The position numbers and the translations under genes are program-made. A stretch of 64,000 bases of DNA. Origin: Pelodera strongyloides. Taxonomy: Eukaryota > Nematoda > Chromadorea > Rhabditida > Rhabditidae. Under the pieces are notes generated by a model. That model was not told where the DNA came from. It was given only the letters and a program-made list of their open reading frames with translations, and searched no databases. Location: NCBI GenBank assembly GCA_036852015.1, contig JAANDG010000237.1, positions 1-64,000 of the forward strand, read 5' to 3'. Positions 20,337 to 32,854 of this stretch are shown in pieces. The stretch's first letter is position 1, and the number at the start of each line of letters is the position of its first letter.

Positions 20337-20525
20337 ACTCGTGAGTACCGCAGTGCGCGAGTACCGCACTAGGTGAGTACCCCAGTGCGAGCACCGCAGT
20401 GGGCGAGTACCCTAGTGTGTGAGTACCGCAGCAGTGCGCGAGTACCGCAGTAGGTGAGTACCCCAGTGCGAGTGCCGCAGTGGGCGAGTACCCTAGTGCG
20501 CGAGTACCGCAGTGCGTGAGTTGGG
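20337..20525. repeat. Minisatellite of ~16-bp GAGTACCGCAGTGCGC-like units
   Basis: About a dozen imperfect tandem copies (GCGAGTACCGCAGTG, GTGAGTACCCCAGTGC) framed by GGGCCGGCC on both sides (20,327 and 20,523). Flanks 19,906-20,330 and 20,530-21,300 show no supported gene. An open frame on the minus strand at 20,684-21,010 is unrecognised. Confidence 0.75.
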
Positions 20526-21329
20526 CCGGCCTTGTCCATTTTTTTAATTTATTTTTGAAGCACTTGGCTCTTGGGAAAACTTGCTCTTAGAAGGTTTAGG
20601 TTAGAATTAAAGACATTTTAGTGGTTACGTAAATGTGAAGTTGGGTATTGATTTCTTGGTTATGCAACTAATTAGTAATTAAATTAAATTTTTTTAAATT
20701 TAATAATTATATTCGATATTGTCATAATTCTACAATTTTTCTGCTCGCTATACTTTTTAGGAAGCTTGGAAGTATCGCTTGTGAACGGCCAACGAGAAAC
20801 ACACGGACTGTCTTGAGCAAAGAACGGAAACGCTGGCAGAAGGAATTGCTCGTGAGCGAGACACTTCGAGCAAACTTGGACCTCTCTGCTTAGGCTTAGG
20901 CTTCTGCCTCTTCTCTGCTTCGCTCGGAGTCTGTTTCCAGCAAGAACAAGACATATAATTTGAACACTGTAACTACCACTTGAAAAGCGCTCGCTCCGAA
21001 GTAAGTTCAATGCATTTTGTAGAAATAATCACGATTGTATGAGGCAACTCCTCGCTTTCTCCTTTTACTCTCCCTCTATCACGCACCCGCTCTTCCTCTC
21101 TCGGGCAAAAGTACCCATAAAACTAACCTTCCACTCCAGTTGTATTTTAGGGTGTCTGTGCCATGCCTGCAAGCATGGAGAATTATGACTACAGCGAGTC
21201 TAGGTCAACTACCACGCAGTTTATCGTCCGAACTTGTCGTCTATAGACCCTGGCTGGCCCTCTGCTGGACGCGTCGTGAGCATTGAAAGATGCACGAACC
21301 ACCAAGGAACAAAGGAGAACCGAGGTGAG

Positions 21330-21385
21330 AATTTCTCTCTATCTCTCTCTCTCTATTTATCTCTATTTCTCTCTACCTCTCTGAG
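21330..21385. repeat. (CT)n-type simple repeat
   Basis: TCTCTCTATCTCTCTCTCTC and variants over about 55 bp. Confidence 0.8.
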
Positions 21386-21496
21386 AATTTTCTTCATTCA
21401 ATAATTCCGATGCCTACCTCTTGCAAATGTCATTTTACATGCGATCATTCTACATGCGAACAACGCATCGTGATTTACACTATAAAGGCGCGTTCG

Positions 21497-21665
21497 AGTT
21501 GGGAAAAGTTTGAAGAATTCCGGAAAAGTCGGTTCAAGATGGACTATTTGCAGGATGTTCCGCTATGTTTGTCTGGGGTCTCTCATTTTGGCTCATCTCT
21601 AAACTGTTCTTGCATTTCCAACTTGAACCTACTTTTTCCGGAATTCTTCAAACTTTTCCCATCTT
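21497..21665. repeat. Inverted repeat with ~40-bp arms
   Basis: GTTGGGAAAAGTTTGAAGAA ... near 21,497 and its complement ending TTCTTCAAACTTTTCCCA near 21,661, separated by ~90 bp. This creates apparent open frames on both strands. The remaining sequence to 22,195 is AT-rich with no gene seen. Confidence 0.75.
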
Positions 21666-22190
21666 AAATGCGTCTTAAAACTCCTCCACTCCTGCATCAT
21701 TTCTTTCGATTCGGTGAATGTGGCCATTTATCTGTACAGCTGACGCTTATCGTAAAACAATGTTTGGGTTACATCAGAGAGCGCTTTTTTTCCAGTTTCC
21801 ACCCTGAATTTGTTCCTAGACGAAAAAATGGAATTCTTTCGCTCTAGTTAGTTAAAAGAGCATATTTTATATTATCTGCGAAAATTTCAGATAAAAATAT
21901 GAACTTTAACCAAATGTATGGCCAAATAAGTAAAATTTGAAAAACACGCGGAAGAAAATCGGGGCTAGCGAGCGGAGCGAGATAGCTCTTTTTGGTTCTT
22001 TATCGGGGGTCAAACGTGCAAAGAGGGGATGTTTAATTAAATAACTAGACAATCATTCGACTAAACTACCGAGTAGCATTCTAATACATATTCCGCTAAC
22101 TTGTTTTAACTTCTCCAAAAACAATATTTCAAATCGGTTAAGTTTGAAGGCAATTATTTTAAATTTTGAGTGTCGTCCCAAGTTTTTTCT

Positions 22191-22194
<4 letters not shown>

Positions 22195-22220
<26 letters not shown>
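22195..22220. repeat. (TA)n run, target of the first Helitron
   Basis: About 13 TA units immediately before TCTACTATAT, consistent with Helitron preference for inserting between A and T. Confidence 0.8.
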
Positions 22221-22223
<3 letters not shown>

Positions 22224-22429
22224 ACTATATATTATATATAATACGCAGTGCGGTCTGTCTGTCTGTCTGCCTAAACATAGTGAAATCATCAGAAAACGTC
22301 GAAAAATTTATGGAGAGCTTCTGATCTGGGACCCTGGCTAACGTTAGCCATCTGGAGAATGAAGAATGTTGGCACAGAAAAAAATCAATAATCAATCGAT
22401 AATTTTTCCGAGAGCCAAAAACCGCCTTA

Positions 22430-23540
22430 GGAGTGAAGATAGAGAGTCGAGCTCTCTGATCGATATTGCTCAACTTCGAAAGATGAGTTGAATGGTGAAA
22501 TTCAAAAAATCGATATCGATCGATAATCCACAGAAATCCTAAAAATGTAGGAAAAACGGCCTTAGGAGTAGAGATAGAGACTCGAGCATTCCGATCGATA
22601 TTGCTCAACATCGAAAGATAAGTTGAATGATCAGATTGAAAAAATCGATATCGATCGATATTCCTCTGAAATCATAAAAAATGTAGGAAAAAAAAACGGC
22701 CCTTAGGAGTAGAGATAGAGACTCGAGCCTTCCGATCGATATTGCTCAACATCGAAAGATAAGTTGAATGATCAGATTGAAAAAATCGATATCGATCGAT
22801 GAACCATATAAATCATAAAAATTTCGGAAAAAAACGGCCTTAGGAGTAGAGATAGAGACGAGCCTTCCGATCAATATTGCTCAACATCGAAAGATAAGTT
22901 GAATGATCAGATTGAAAAAATCGATATCGATCGATGAACCATAAAAATCATAAAAAAATTAAAAAAAAAATTCGAAAAAACGGCCTTAGGAGTAGAGATA
23001 GAGACTCGAGCCTTCTGATCGATACTGCTCAACATCGAAAGATAAGTTGAATGATCAGGTTGAAAAAACCGATATCGATCGATGAACCACATAAATCATA
23101 AAAAAAGTCGGAAAAACGGCCTTAGGAGTAGAGATGGAGACTCGAGCCTTCTGATCGATACTGCTCAACATCGAAAGATAAGTTAAATATTCAGATTGAA
23201 AAAATCGATCGATCGATCGATGAACACATAAATCATAAAAAAGTCGGAAAAACGGCCTTAGGAGTAGAGATGGAGACTCGAGCCTTCCGATCGATATTGC
23301 TCAACATCGAAAGATAAATTGAATGATCAGATTGAAAAAATCGATATCGATCGATGAATCACAGAAATCATAAAAAATGTCGGAAAAGCGGCCTTAGGAG
23401 TAGAGATAGAGATTTGAGCATTCCGATCAATATTGCTCAACATCGAAAGATAAGTTGAAGGATCAGGTTGAAAAAATCGATATCGATCGATGAACCACAT
23501 AAATCATAAACATGTCGGAAAACGGCGTTGGGAGTAGAGA
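22430..23540 (+). repeat. R1 tandem repeat (~135-bp units), copy set 1
   Basis: Eight or so units, each with CGGCCTTAGGAGTAGAGATA, TTGCTCAACATCGAAAGATA and a TCGATATCGATCGAT palindromic core (near 22,510, 22,643, 22,784, 22,919, 23,070, 23,340 and 23,478). Confidence 0.88.
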
Positions 23541-24149
23541 TAGAGACTCGATGGTTCGACGGCTCGATGAAGTTGAATGTTGAAATTCAAAAAAAAAGAA
23601 AGACGATCGATACATAGAAATCGGAAAAAAGGTCTTAGGAATAGAGATAAAGAGCTGAGATTCGGTCAATATTTCACAGCTTCTGAAGGTGAAATAACAT
23701 CCTCCAAAGTAAACCACATCGAACGTTGATGCGAGCGAGGCGGGCCAAAGGCCCGCCGAGTGAGCTAACGACTATAATCCCGAATCTTAATAAAAATCTT
23801 CAAAATAAAAGGATATATTAATACAATAGCTTAAAGATTACGATGGAAATGAACTTCAGTGCTCAAGTGAAGCTCGCATCAGAGACAGATTCTCCATCAT
23901 GTTTCTGCTTCAGAATCTATGACGAAAGATTACGATGGAAATGAACTTCAGTGCTCAAGTGAAGCTCGCATCAGAGACAGATTCTTCATCATGTTTCTGC
24001 TTCAGAATCTATGACGTCATAAATAAATCGACGTGCAAAATTTTGCCGTAGATCAAAAGTAGAAATGTAATCCGCATCTCATAAAAAAACTTCAAAATGA
24101 AGATGAAGCTAATTCAGTGTCGTGCCAATCTGAACATAAACTTCAAAAT

Positions 24150-25340
24150 TGAATCTATGACGAAAAAAATAAGTTGACGTGCAAAGTTCACCGTAGATCA
24201 AAAGTAACGATGTAAATCAACTCCAATGCTGAAGCGAAGCATGTATCAGAGACAGACGCATCTGAGACGTGCTTCTGATTTAGAATCTATGACGTAAAAA
24301 ATAAGTTGACGTGCAAAGTTCACCGTAGATCAAAAGTAACGATGCAAATCGACTCTCATGCTGAAGCGAAGTATGCTTCAGAAACAGATTGTCGATCGTG
24401 CTTCTGATTCAGAATCTATGACGTAAAAAATAAGTTGACGTGCAAAGTTCACCGTAGATCAAAAGTAACGATGTAAATCGACTCTCATGCTGAAGCGAAG
24501 CATGCTTCAGAAACAGATTGTCGATCGTGCTTCTGATTCAGAATCTATGACGTCAAAAAAAGTCGACGTGCAAAGTTCACCGTTGATCAAAAGTAACGAT
24601 GTGTAAATCAACTCCAATGCTGAAGCGAAGCATGCTTCAGAAACAGATTGTCGATCGTGCTTCTGATTCAGAAATCTATGACGTCAAAAAAAGTCGACGT
24701 GCAAAGTTCACCGTTCTCCAATGCTGAAGCGAAGCATGCTTCACAAACAGATTGTCGATCGTGCTTCTGATTTAGAATCTATGACGTCAAAAATAAGTAG
24801 ACGTGCAAAGTTCAACGTAGATCAAAAGTAACGGTGCAAAAATTAAAATCGTTAACTTATCAAGATAAAAAGCTCAAGCCAAAGGTATATCGCTAGAGCG
24901 AGGCGCGCGCATGCTGAAGCGAAGAGTATGCTTCAGAAACAGATTGTCGATCGTGCTTCTGATTCAGAATCTATGACGTAAAAATAAGTTGACGTGCAAA
25001 GTTCACCGTAGATCAAAAGTAACGATGTAAATCGACTCTCATGCTGAAGCGAAGCATGCTTCAGAAACAGATTGTCGATCGTGCTTCTGATTCAGAATCT
25101 ATGACGTCAAAAAAAAAAGTCGACGTGCAAAGTTCACCGTTCTCCAATGCTGAAGCGAAGCATGCTTCAAGAAACAGATTGTCGATCGTGCTTCTGATTC
25201 AGAATCTATGACGTCAAAAAAAGGTCGACGTGCAAAGTTCACCGTTCTCCAATGCTGAAGCGAAGCATGCTTCACAAACAGATTGTCGATCGTGCTTCTG
25301 ATTTAGAATCTATGACGTCAAAAATAGGTAGACGTGCAAA
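24150..25340 (+). repeat. R2 tandem repeat (~122-bp units), copy set 1
   Basis: Units share GACGTGCAAAGTTCACCGTA, ATGCTGAAGCGAAGCATGC, CTTCTGATTCAGAATCTATG and a TGACGTCA or TGACGTAA site. Confidence 0.88.
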
Positions 25341-25462
25341 GTTCAACGTAGATCAAAAGTAACGGTGCAAAAATTAAAATCGTTAACTTATCAAGATAAA
25401 AAGCTCAAGCCAAAGGTATATCGCTAGAGCGAGGCGCGCGCGCAGCGCGCGCCGAGCTCTAG

Positions 25463-28400
25463 TCTACTATATACTATATATATAACGCAGTGTTGGTTTG
25501 TCTGCAGAACATTCATTATCGACCCTTAAGCGTAGAGCCCAAGCCTTCATACCTGAACCTTCTCAATATCACAAAATTCTAAGAAAACGCTTTATTCTGC
25601 TAATTGATATCTTATCAATTAACTGAGATGGCAAAGTGCCAAATGAGCTGGCAAAGTGCCAAATTTTCGAAATTCTGATTCCTATCGTAAACTCAATAAC
25701 TTTCGGTGAAACGAATTTTGATGCAATAAAAAATCGATAAATCGATAATCTAAATTTTGGCAAGTTGCCAACTGAACTTAACCGTCATCCGGAACATAGT
25801 GAAATCGTCTGAAAACGTCGAAAAATTTATCGAGAGCTTCTGATCTGGGACCCTGGCTAACGTTCGCCATCTGGAGAATGAAGAATGTTGGCACAGAAAA
25901 AAATCAATAATCAATCAATAATTTTTCCGAGAGCCGAAAACCGCCTTAGGAGTGAAGATAGAGACTCGAGCCCTCTGATCGATATTGCCCAACTTCGAAA
26001 GATGAGTTGAATAGAGAAATTCAAAAAATCGATATCGATCGATAATCTATAGAAATCGCAAAAACCGACTTAGGAGTGAAGATAGAGGTTTGAGCCCTCT
26101 GATCGATATTGCTCAATTTCCAAAGATAAGTTGAATGCTGAAAATCAAAAAATCGATATCGATCGATAATCTATAGAATTTGCAAAAAACGCCTTAAGAG
26201 TGAAGATAGAGATTTGAGCCCTCTGATCGATATTGCTCAACTTCGAAAGATAACTTGAATGGTGAAATTCAAAAAAACGATATCGATCGATAATCTATGG
26301 AAATAGAAAAAACCGTTTTAGGAATCAGTTTACCTATTCAGCGTAGCGCTACGGCCTCCATACCGGAACCATAACATCAACACAAAATTATAAGAAAACG
26401 CTTTTTTTTGCTAATTGATATCTTATCAATTAACAGATCTGGCAAAGTGCCAAAATTTTCAAATCCCAATTATTCATCGTAGATCAAAAGTAATGATGCA
26501 AATCTACTCCGATGCTGAAGCGAAACATGTATCAGAGACAGATTGTCGATCGCGCTTCTGATTCAGAATCTACGACGTCAAAAACAAGTCGACGTGCAAA
26601 GTTCACCGTAGATCAAAAGTAACGATGCAAATCGACTCCGATGCTGAAGTGAAGCATGCGTCAGAGGCAGATTCTTGATCACGCTTCTGATTCAGAATCT
26701 ATGACGTCAAAAATAAGTCGACGTGCAAAGTTCACCGTAGGTCAAAAGTATATATGCAAATCGACTCCAATGCTGAAGCGAAGCATGCATCAGAGACAGA
26801 TTCTTGATCACGCTTCTGATTCAGAATCTATGACGTCAAAAATAAGTCGACGTGCAAAGTTCACCGTAGATCAAAGGTAACGGTGCAAATCGACTCCAAT
26901 ACTGAAGCGAAGCATGCATCAGAGACAGATTCTTGATCGCGCTTCTGATTCAGAATCTACGACGTCAAATACAAGTCGACGTGCAAAGTTCACCGTAGAT
27001 CAAAAGTAACGATGCAAATCGATTCCAAAGCTGAAGCGAGGCATGCATCAGAGACAGATTCTCGATCGCGCTTCTGATTCAGAATCTACGACGTCAACTA
27101 CAAGTCGACGTGTAAAGTTCACCGTAGATCAAAAGTAACGATGCAAATCGATTCCAAAGCTGAAGCGAGGCATGCATCAGAGACAGATTCTCGATCGCGC
27201 TTCTGATTCAGAATCTACGACGTCAACTACAAGTCGACGTGTAAAGTTCACCGTAGATCAAAAGTAACGATGCAAATCGATTCCAAAGCTGAAGCGAAGC
27301 GCGCGTCAGAGACAGATGCTCGATCGGGCTTCTGATTCAGAATCTACGATGTCAAAAATAGGTCGACGTGCAAAGGTCAGCGTAGATCAAAGGTAACGGT
27401 GCAAATCGACTCCAGTGCTGAAGCGAAGCATGCACCAAAGACAGATTCTCGATCGCGCTTCTGATTCAGAATCTATGACGTCTGCACAGTTCACCGCAGA
27501 TCAAAAGTAACAATGCAAATCGACTCCAGTGCTGAAGCGAAGCACGCGTCAGAGACAGATTCTCGATCGGGCTTCTGATTCAGAATGTACGACGTCAAAT
27601 ACATGTCGACGTGTAAGGTTCACCGTAGATCAAAAGTAAAGATGCAAATCGACTCCAATGCTGAAGCGAAGCATGCACCAGAGACAGATTCTCGATCGGG
27701 CTCCTGATTCAGAATCTATGACGTCAAAAACAAGACGGCGTGCAAAGTTCATCGTAGATCAAAAGTAATGATGCAAATCGACTCGATGCTGAAGTGAAGC
27801 ATGCGTCAGAGACAGATTCTCGATCGCGCTTCTGATTCAGAATCTATGACGTCAAAAATAAGTCGACGTGCAAAGTTCACCGTAGGTCAAAAGTATATAT
27901 GCAAATCGACTCCAATGCTGAAGCGAAGCATGCATCAGAGACAGATTCTTGATCACGCTTCTGATTCAGAATCTATGACGTCAAAAATAAGTCGACGTGC
28001 AAAGTTCATCGTAGATCACAGGTAACGGTGCAAGTCGACTCCAATACTGAAGCGAAGCATGCATCAAAGACAAATTCTCGATCGCGCTTCTGATTCAGAA
28101 TCTATGACGACAAAAACAAGACGACGTGCAAAATTCACCGTAGATCAAAGGTAACGGTGCAAATCGACTCCAATACTGAAGCGAAGCACGCATCAGAGAC
28201 AGATTCTTGATCGCGCTTCTGATTCAGAATCTACGACGTCAAATACAAGTCGACGTGCAAAGTTCACCGTAGATCAAAAGTAACGATGCAAATCGATTCC
28301 AAAGCTGAAGCGAGGCATGCATCAGAGACAGATTCTCGATCGCGCTTCTGATTCAGAATCTACGACGTCAACTACAAGTCGACGTGTAAAGTTCACCGTA

Positions 28401-29592
28401 GATCAAAGGTAACGGTGAAAATCGACTCCAATACTGAAGCGAAGCACGCATCAGAGACAGATTCTTGATCGCGCTTCTGATTCAGAATCTACGACGTCAA
28501 ATACAAGTCGACGTGCAAAGTTCACCGTAGATCAAAAGTAACGATGCAAATCGATTCCAAAGCTGAAGCGAGGCATGCATCAGAGACAGATTCTCGATCG
28601 CGCTTCTGATTCAGAATCTATGACGTCAAATACAAGTCGACGTGCAAAGTTCACCGCAGATCAAAAGTAACAATGCAAATCGACTCCAATGCTGAAGCGA
28701 AGCATGTATCAGCGACAGATTGTCGATCGCGCTTCTGATTCAGAATCTATGACGTAAAAAATAAGTCGACGTGTAAAGTTCACCGTAGATCAAAGGTAAC
28801 GGTGAAAATCGACTCCAATGCTGAAGCGAAGCACGCGCCAGAGACAGATTCTCGATCGCGCTTCTGATTCAGAATCTACGACGTCAAATACAAGTCGACG
28901 TGCAAAGTTCACCGTAGATCAAAGTAACGATGCAAATCGATTCCAAAGCTGCAGCGAAGCGCATGCATCAGAGACAGATTCTCGATCGCGCTTCTGATTC
29001 AGAATCTATGACGTCAAATACAAGTCGACGTGCAAAGTTCACCGCAGATCAAAAGTAACAATGCAAATCGACTCCAATGCTGAAGCGAAGCATGTATCAG
29101 CGACAGATTGTCGATCGCGCTTCTGATTCAGAATCTATGACGTAAAAATAAGTCGACGTGCAAAGTTCACCGTAGATCAAAAGTAACGATGCAAATCGAC
29201 TCCAATGCTGAAGCGAAGCATGCGTCAGAGACAGATTCTCGATCGCGTTTCTGATTCAGAATCTATGACGTCAACAACAAGTCGAAGTGCAAAGGTAACA
29301 TTGCACACGAAGTTCAAATTTAAGCATAGTGAACGTCAGGCAAGCGAAGGCCGAGCGAAGGCCAACAGAAGGTCCGCCGATATAAAATCCGAATATAATC
29401 AAAATGCGCACTCCGAATCTCTGAAAATCCGAACCGACCAAAATGCGAATCTCATTAAAATCTTCAAAATACAGATAAAGCTAATTCAGTGTAACTTCAA
29501 AAATTGAAATAGTGAACTTATCAAAATCAAAAGCTAAAGCTAAAGCCATATCGCTAGAGCGAGGCGCGCGCGCAGCGCGCGCCGAGCTCTAG
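25463..29592 (+). mobile_element. Non-autonomous Helitron 2 (mainly R2 array)
   Basis: Starts TCTACTATATACTATATA right after the preceding CTAG and ends with the GCGCGC hairpin and CTAG at 29,589-29,592. Holds three R1 units (cores near 26,029, 26,153 and 26,279) and about 23 R2 units (26,470-29,300). A short A/G-rich tail near 29,320-29,510 is unique. Open frames here are repeat-driven. Confidence 0.85.
26470..29300 (+). repeat. R2 tandem repeat array, about 23 units
   Basis: Units of ~122-128 bp. Most contain GACGTCA preceded by TAT or TAC, so only part have the full TGACGTCA palindrome. Small variants (AATACAAGTCGACG against AAAATAAGTCGACG) alternate in blocks, pointing to higher-order duplication. 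Confidence 0.88.
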
Positions 29593-30049
29593 TCTACTTA
29601 ATCTTATATATATAGAGCAGTGTTGGTCTGTCTGTTTGTCGGTTTGAAACACTTCAGATCTCCCCTTAGGGATAGAGCCTCAGCCTTAACACTTTATCAT
29701 AAACCTTATCAATAAATTCTAAGAAAACGCTTTTTTGCCCTTATCGATTGCTTATCAGATTATCGATCTGGCAAAGTGCCAAATTTTCGAAAGTCTGATT
29801 CCTATCGTAAATTGAATAACTTTATGAGAAATGAATTTTGATCTAATCAAAAATCGATAAATCGATAGTCTAAATTTTGGCAACTTGCCAACTGAACTTA
29901 ACGGTCATCCTGAACATAGTGAAATCGTCAGAATACGCCGAAAAATTCATCGAGAGCTTCTGACCTGGGACCCTGGCTAACGTTCGTCATCTGGAGAACG
30001 AAGAATGTTGGCACAGAAAAAAATCAATAATCAATCGATAATTTTTCCG

Positions 30050-30790
30050 AGAGCCAAAAACCGCCTTAGGAGTGAAGATAGAGAGTCGAGCCCTCTGATC
30101 GATATTGTTCAACTTCGAAAGATGAGTCGCATGGTGAATTTCAAAAAATCGATATCGATCGATAATCTATAGAATTTGCAAAAACCGCCTTAGGAGTGAA
30201 GATAGAGACTTGAGCCTTCTGATCAATATTGCTCAACTTTGCAAGACAAGTTGAATGCTGAAATTCAAAAAATCGATATCGATCGATAATCTATAGAAAT
30301 AGCAAAAACCGCCTTAGGAGTGAAGATAGCGACTTGAGCCCTCTGATCGATATTCCTCAACTTCCAAAGTTAAGTTGAAAGGTGAAATTCAAAAAATCGA
30401 TATCGATCGATAATCTATAGAAACAGCAAAAACTGCCTTAGGAGTGAAGATAGCGAGCTGAGCCCTCCGATCGATATTGCTCAACTTCCAAAGTTAAGTT
30501 GAATGGGGAAATTCAAAAAATCGATATCGATCGATAATCTATAGAAACAGCAAAAACTGCCTTAGGAGTGAAGATAGCGACTTGAGACCGATAATGGATA
30601 GTGCTCAACAATGAAAGATAAATTGAATGGTGAAATTCAAAAAATCGATATCGATCGATAATCTATAGAAATAGCAAAAAACGCCTTAGGAGTGAAGATA
30701 GAGACTCGAGCCTTTTGATAGATATTGCTCAACTCCGAAAGATAAGTGGCAAAAACCACCTTAGGAGTGAAGATAGAGACTCGAGCCTTT
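30050..30790 (+). repeat. R1 tandem repeat (~123-bp units) in the autonomous element
   Basis: Cores TCGATATCGATCGATAATCT near 30,145, 30,272, 30,397, 30,520 and 30,645, with CCGCCTTAGGAGTGAAGATA. This form is shorter than the 135-bp type. Confidence 0.85.
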
Positions 30791-30799
30791 TGATAGGTA

Positions 30800-31150
30800 T
30801 TGATTAACTCCGAAAGACAAATTAGCATGGATTGCATATTAATTCATACTGTATTTTTTGTCTTCTCCAAGCATTGGAACGTTTCCAAAATGTCCCTCCG
30901 AAAGACAAATTAGCATGGATTGCATGTTAATTCATACTGTATTTTTTGTCTTCTCCAAGCATTGGATTGCTCAACTCCGAAAGACAAATTAGCATGGATT
31001 GCATGTTAATTCATACTGTATTTTTTGTCTTCTCCAAGCATTGGAACGTTTCCAAAATGTCCCTCCGAAAGACAAATTAGCATGGAATGCATGTTAATTC
31101 ATACTGCATTTTTTGTCTTCTCCAAGCATTGGAACGTTTCCAAAATGTCC
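30800..31150 (+). repeat. Four-copy tandem repeat upstream of the Helitron gene
   Basis: CCGAAAGACAAATTAGCATG, TTAATTCATACTGTATTTTT and CTTCTCCAAGCATTGG recur four times; three copies include GGAACGTTTCCAAAATGTCC, a palindromic GGAACGTTTCC. This lies just ahead of the promoter region. Confidence 0.85.
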
Positions 31151-31631
31151 ATCTCGAACAATGAATTTGCATTTTTTCCTTTAGGGAAAACAAATTGACC
31201 AGACACAAAATGAAAAGAACATCTGTTGCGCGAGACATAGCGCGATATGGCGAGAGAAAAGAAACGTCGAAGAAAGAGAGATAAATATGGGAAAGAGATT
31301 AGATGACCTCTTGTATTTGCATACATTGTAAAGAACGTTGTCGACAGAAATTCCAGCAACGCACAATCATTCTCTCGACTTTCTGCGAAACATTTTCCCC
31401 TAATTTATTCATTATTTGTCACGAATTATTTCCTTTCATTTTCCTTACTTTCTTTCTCTAATGGTACTGTTTCTATTTTCATGTTCCATTCATATTTAAT
31501 GAAACACTCTGTAGTTTCGTTTTTTGCCTTCATTTTAATAGTATATTGTGCTGTCAATATTTTTCACTTATATATTGTTCTAAATCGAACTGATGTCTTT
31601 CTTAAAATTTTTAAATATACACAATTTACAG
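31151..31631 (+). promoter_or_regulatory. Putative promoter and trans-splice acceptor of the Helitron gene
   Basis: No repeat or open frame of merit. Ends ACACAATTTACAG seven bases before the ATG at 31,639, matching a nematode spliced-leader acceptor. An ordinary intron after an untranslated exon is the alternative. Confidence 0.45.
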
Positions 31632-31638
31632 TTTGAAA

Positions 31639-32854
31639 ATGAATAATTTACGAATAGAAGGATGTGGATTCACCAATTTCTGGGGTGATGTACTAATCAA
31701 TTTCTGCAGTAGAAAATTTGAGCCAGGTATAAAAATTAATATTCGCCTTAAAATCTAATTTAAATGTCTTCGTTAAACAATCTAAAAAGTATATAAGTAT
31801 TTAAGAAGTATGTTTTTTAGCAGGTCGAGTCGATGAATTTGTAAGGAAAAAAGCAGGACCAGAGCTTTCTGAAGAACTGCGAGATTATTTGAAAACAATT
31901 CCGAACCAAGAATTACCTTTAAGGGAGATATACGTTTCAAAGCCATACAAGATTCCAAACGTCAAAGGTATTTTTAAGTTTTTTCATAACTATAATCGTG
32001 AAAATTTCAGACATTCATTTATTTATTTATTTGTTTATTAAATACACCAAAAGATATGCATTCGAGGATGAAAAATAGAAACGCACATATGTTTTACAAT
32101 TATTTTATGATTATTTATAGCAATTTTTCACGTTTGCATATCAAAATGTGAAAAATCTGGACAACCCATGAGAACTGAAGAAATTCTATTACGAATGTGT
32201 TATACGAACTGTTTGAAAAAGGCCATTGAATTGAACTACAATAACATTGTAAGTTTTATCAGATTAAAATATCGGTGCAAAAAATCCAAGAATAAGCTTT
32301 TACAATAAAGTATAACTAGCAATTATAGGCGTTTCCTGTACTTGGTAATGGAAATTTCGGATACCCGAAAAGACAATCATTTATAATTGGAATTGACACA
32401 ATTATGGCATTCATGGAAGTCAATCCAACCAAGGTATATTTTTAAGTAAATACTATTTGAATCTACTCATATTTCATTAAAACAAAATGAAAGTAATATG
32501 TGTATAAAAATAAATGAAAATAACTGGTAAAACGAATTTGATTTAGGTTCTGAACATTTCCATGTATCTGGATGATGAAACTCGCGAAAGAGAAAATCAC
32601 AATTTTGTGGAATTTGGATTCAAGTTTCAAGATCAGAACAATGAAGAACGACCTTGGAAATTCAAAGCATGCAATGTGAAACCGCTACGTTGTGAATTTG
32701 AAGCCAAGTACAATAGTTTGGTTCAACATGATGAGAAATTGACGACGCACGTATATATGATTGAAGAGGATTTCGGAGAAATGCAATTTTCAAGTTGCAT
32801 TCGAAAATGGAATGACAAAGAAAGAGCAGTTCGGAAAAAGAAGAAAAATACAAG
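31639..32854 (+). other. N-terminal region of RepHel, unrecognised
   Basis: Five exons encode ~257 residues, with [10 protein letters not shown], a MCYTNC segment and an acidic ... [14 protein letters not shown] end. Not part of the usual Helitron core as I know it. It could be a captured DNA-binding or accessory domain fused to the transposase, or a separate gene if a stop or promoter was overlooked. The 33,383 exon joins in frame. Confidence 0.5.

Larger units (their letters stand above)
22221..25462 (+). mobile_element. Non-autonomous Helitron 1 (R1 + R2 arrays)
   Basis: Begins TCTACTATATATTATATA and ends with a GCGCGCGCAGCGCGCGC hairpin and GAGCTCTAG, followed directly by the next element. 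It holds R1 repeats (~22,430-23,540), a GGCGGGCC/GGCCCGCC hairpin (~23,738) of another Helitron-like end, and R2 repeats (~23,840-25,340). It encodes no protein. An internal junction at 24,910 joins a half 3' hairpin to R2. Nearly identical to 45,263-48,709 and 59,215-62,701, including that junction. Confidence 0.85.

Noticed and set aside
21410..21667. 85-codon open frame with several Cys
   Set aside because: Its ends are the two arms of an inverted repeat; no splice or start support.
23730..23765. GGCGGGCC/GGCCCGCC hairpin as a true element end
   Set aside because: It resembles a Helitron 3' hairpin but is not followed by CTRR and a new boundary here; treated as an internal relic.
26656..28025. 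Open frames in the R2 array (RQILDHASDSESMTSK type)
   Set aside because: Repeat-derived and present in multiple identical copies; no gene structure.
26470..29300. Possible CRISPR array
   Set aside because: Units of ~122 bp are tandem with no unique spacers, in a eukaryotic Helitron context.
22430..30790. Heat-shock elements in R1/R2, as reported for other Helitrons
   Set aside because: I looked for GAAnnTTC/TTCnnGAA. The units contain TTCGAA and TTCAGAA, where the spacing is zero or one base, so the consensus is not met.
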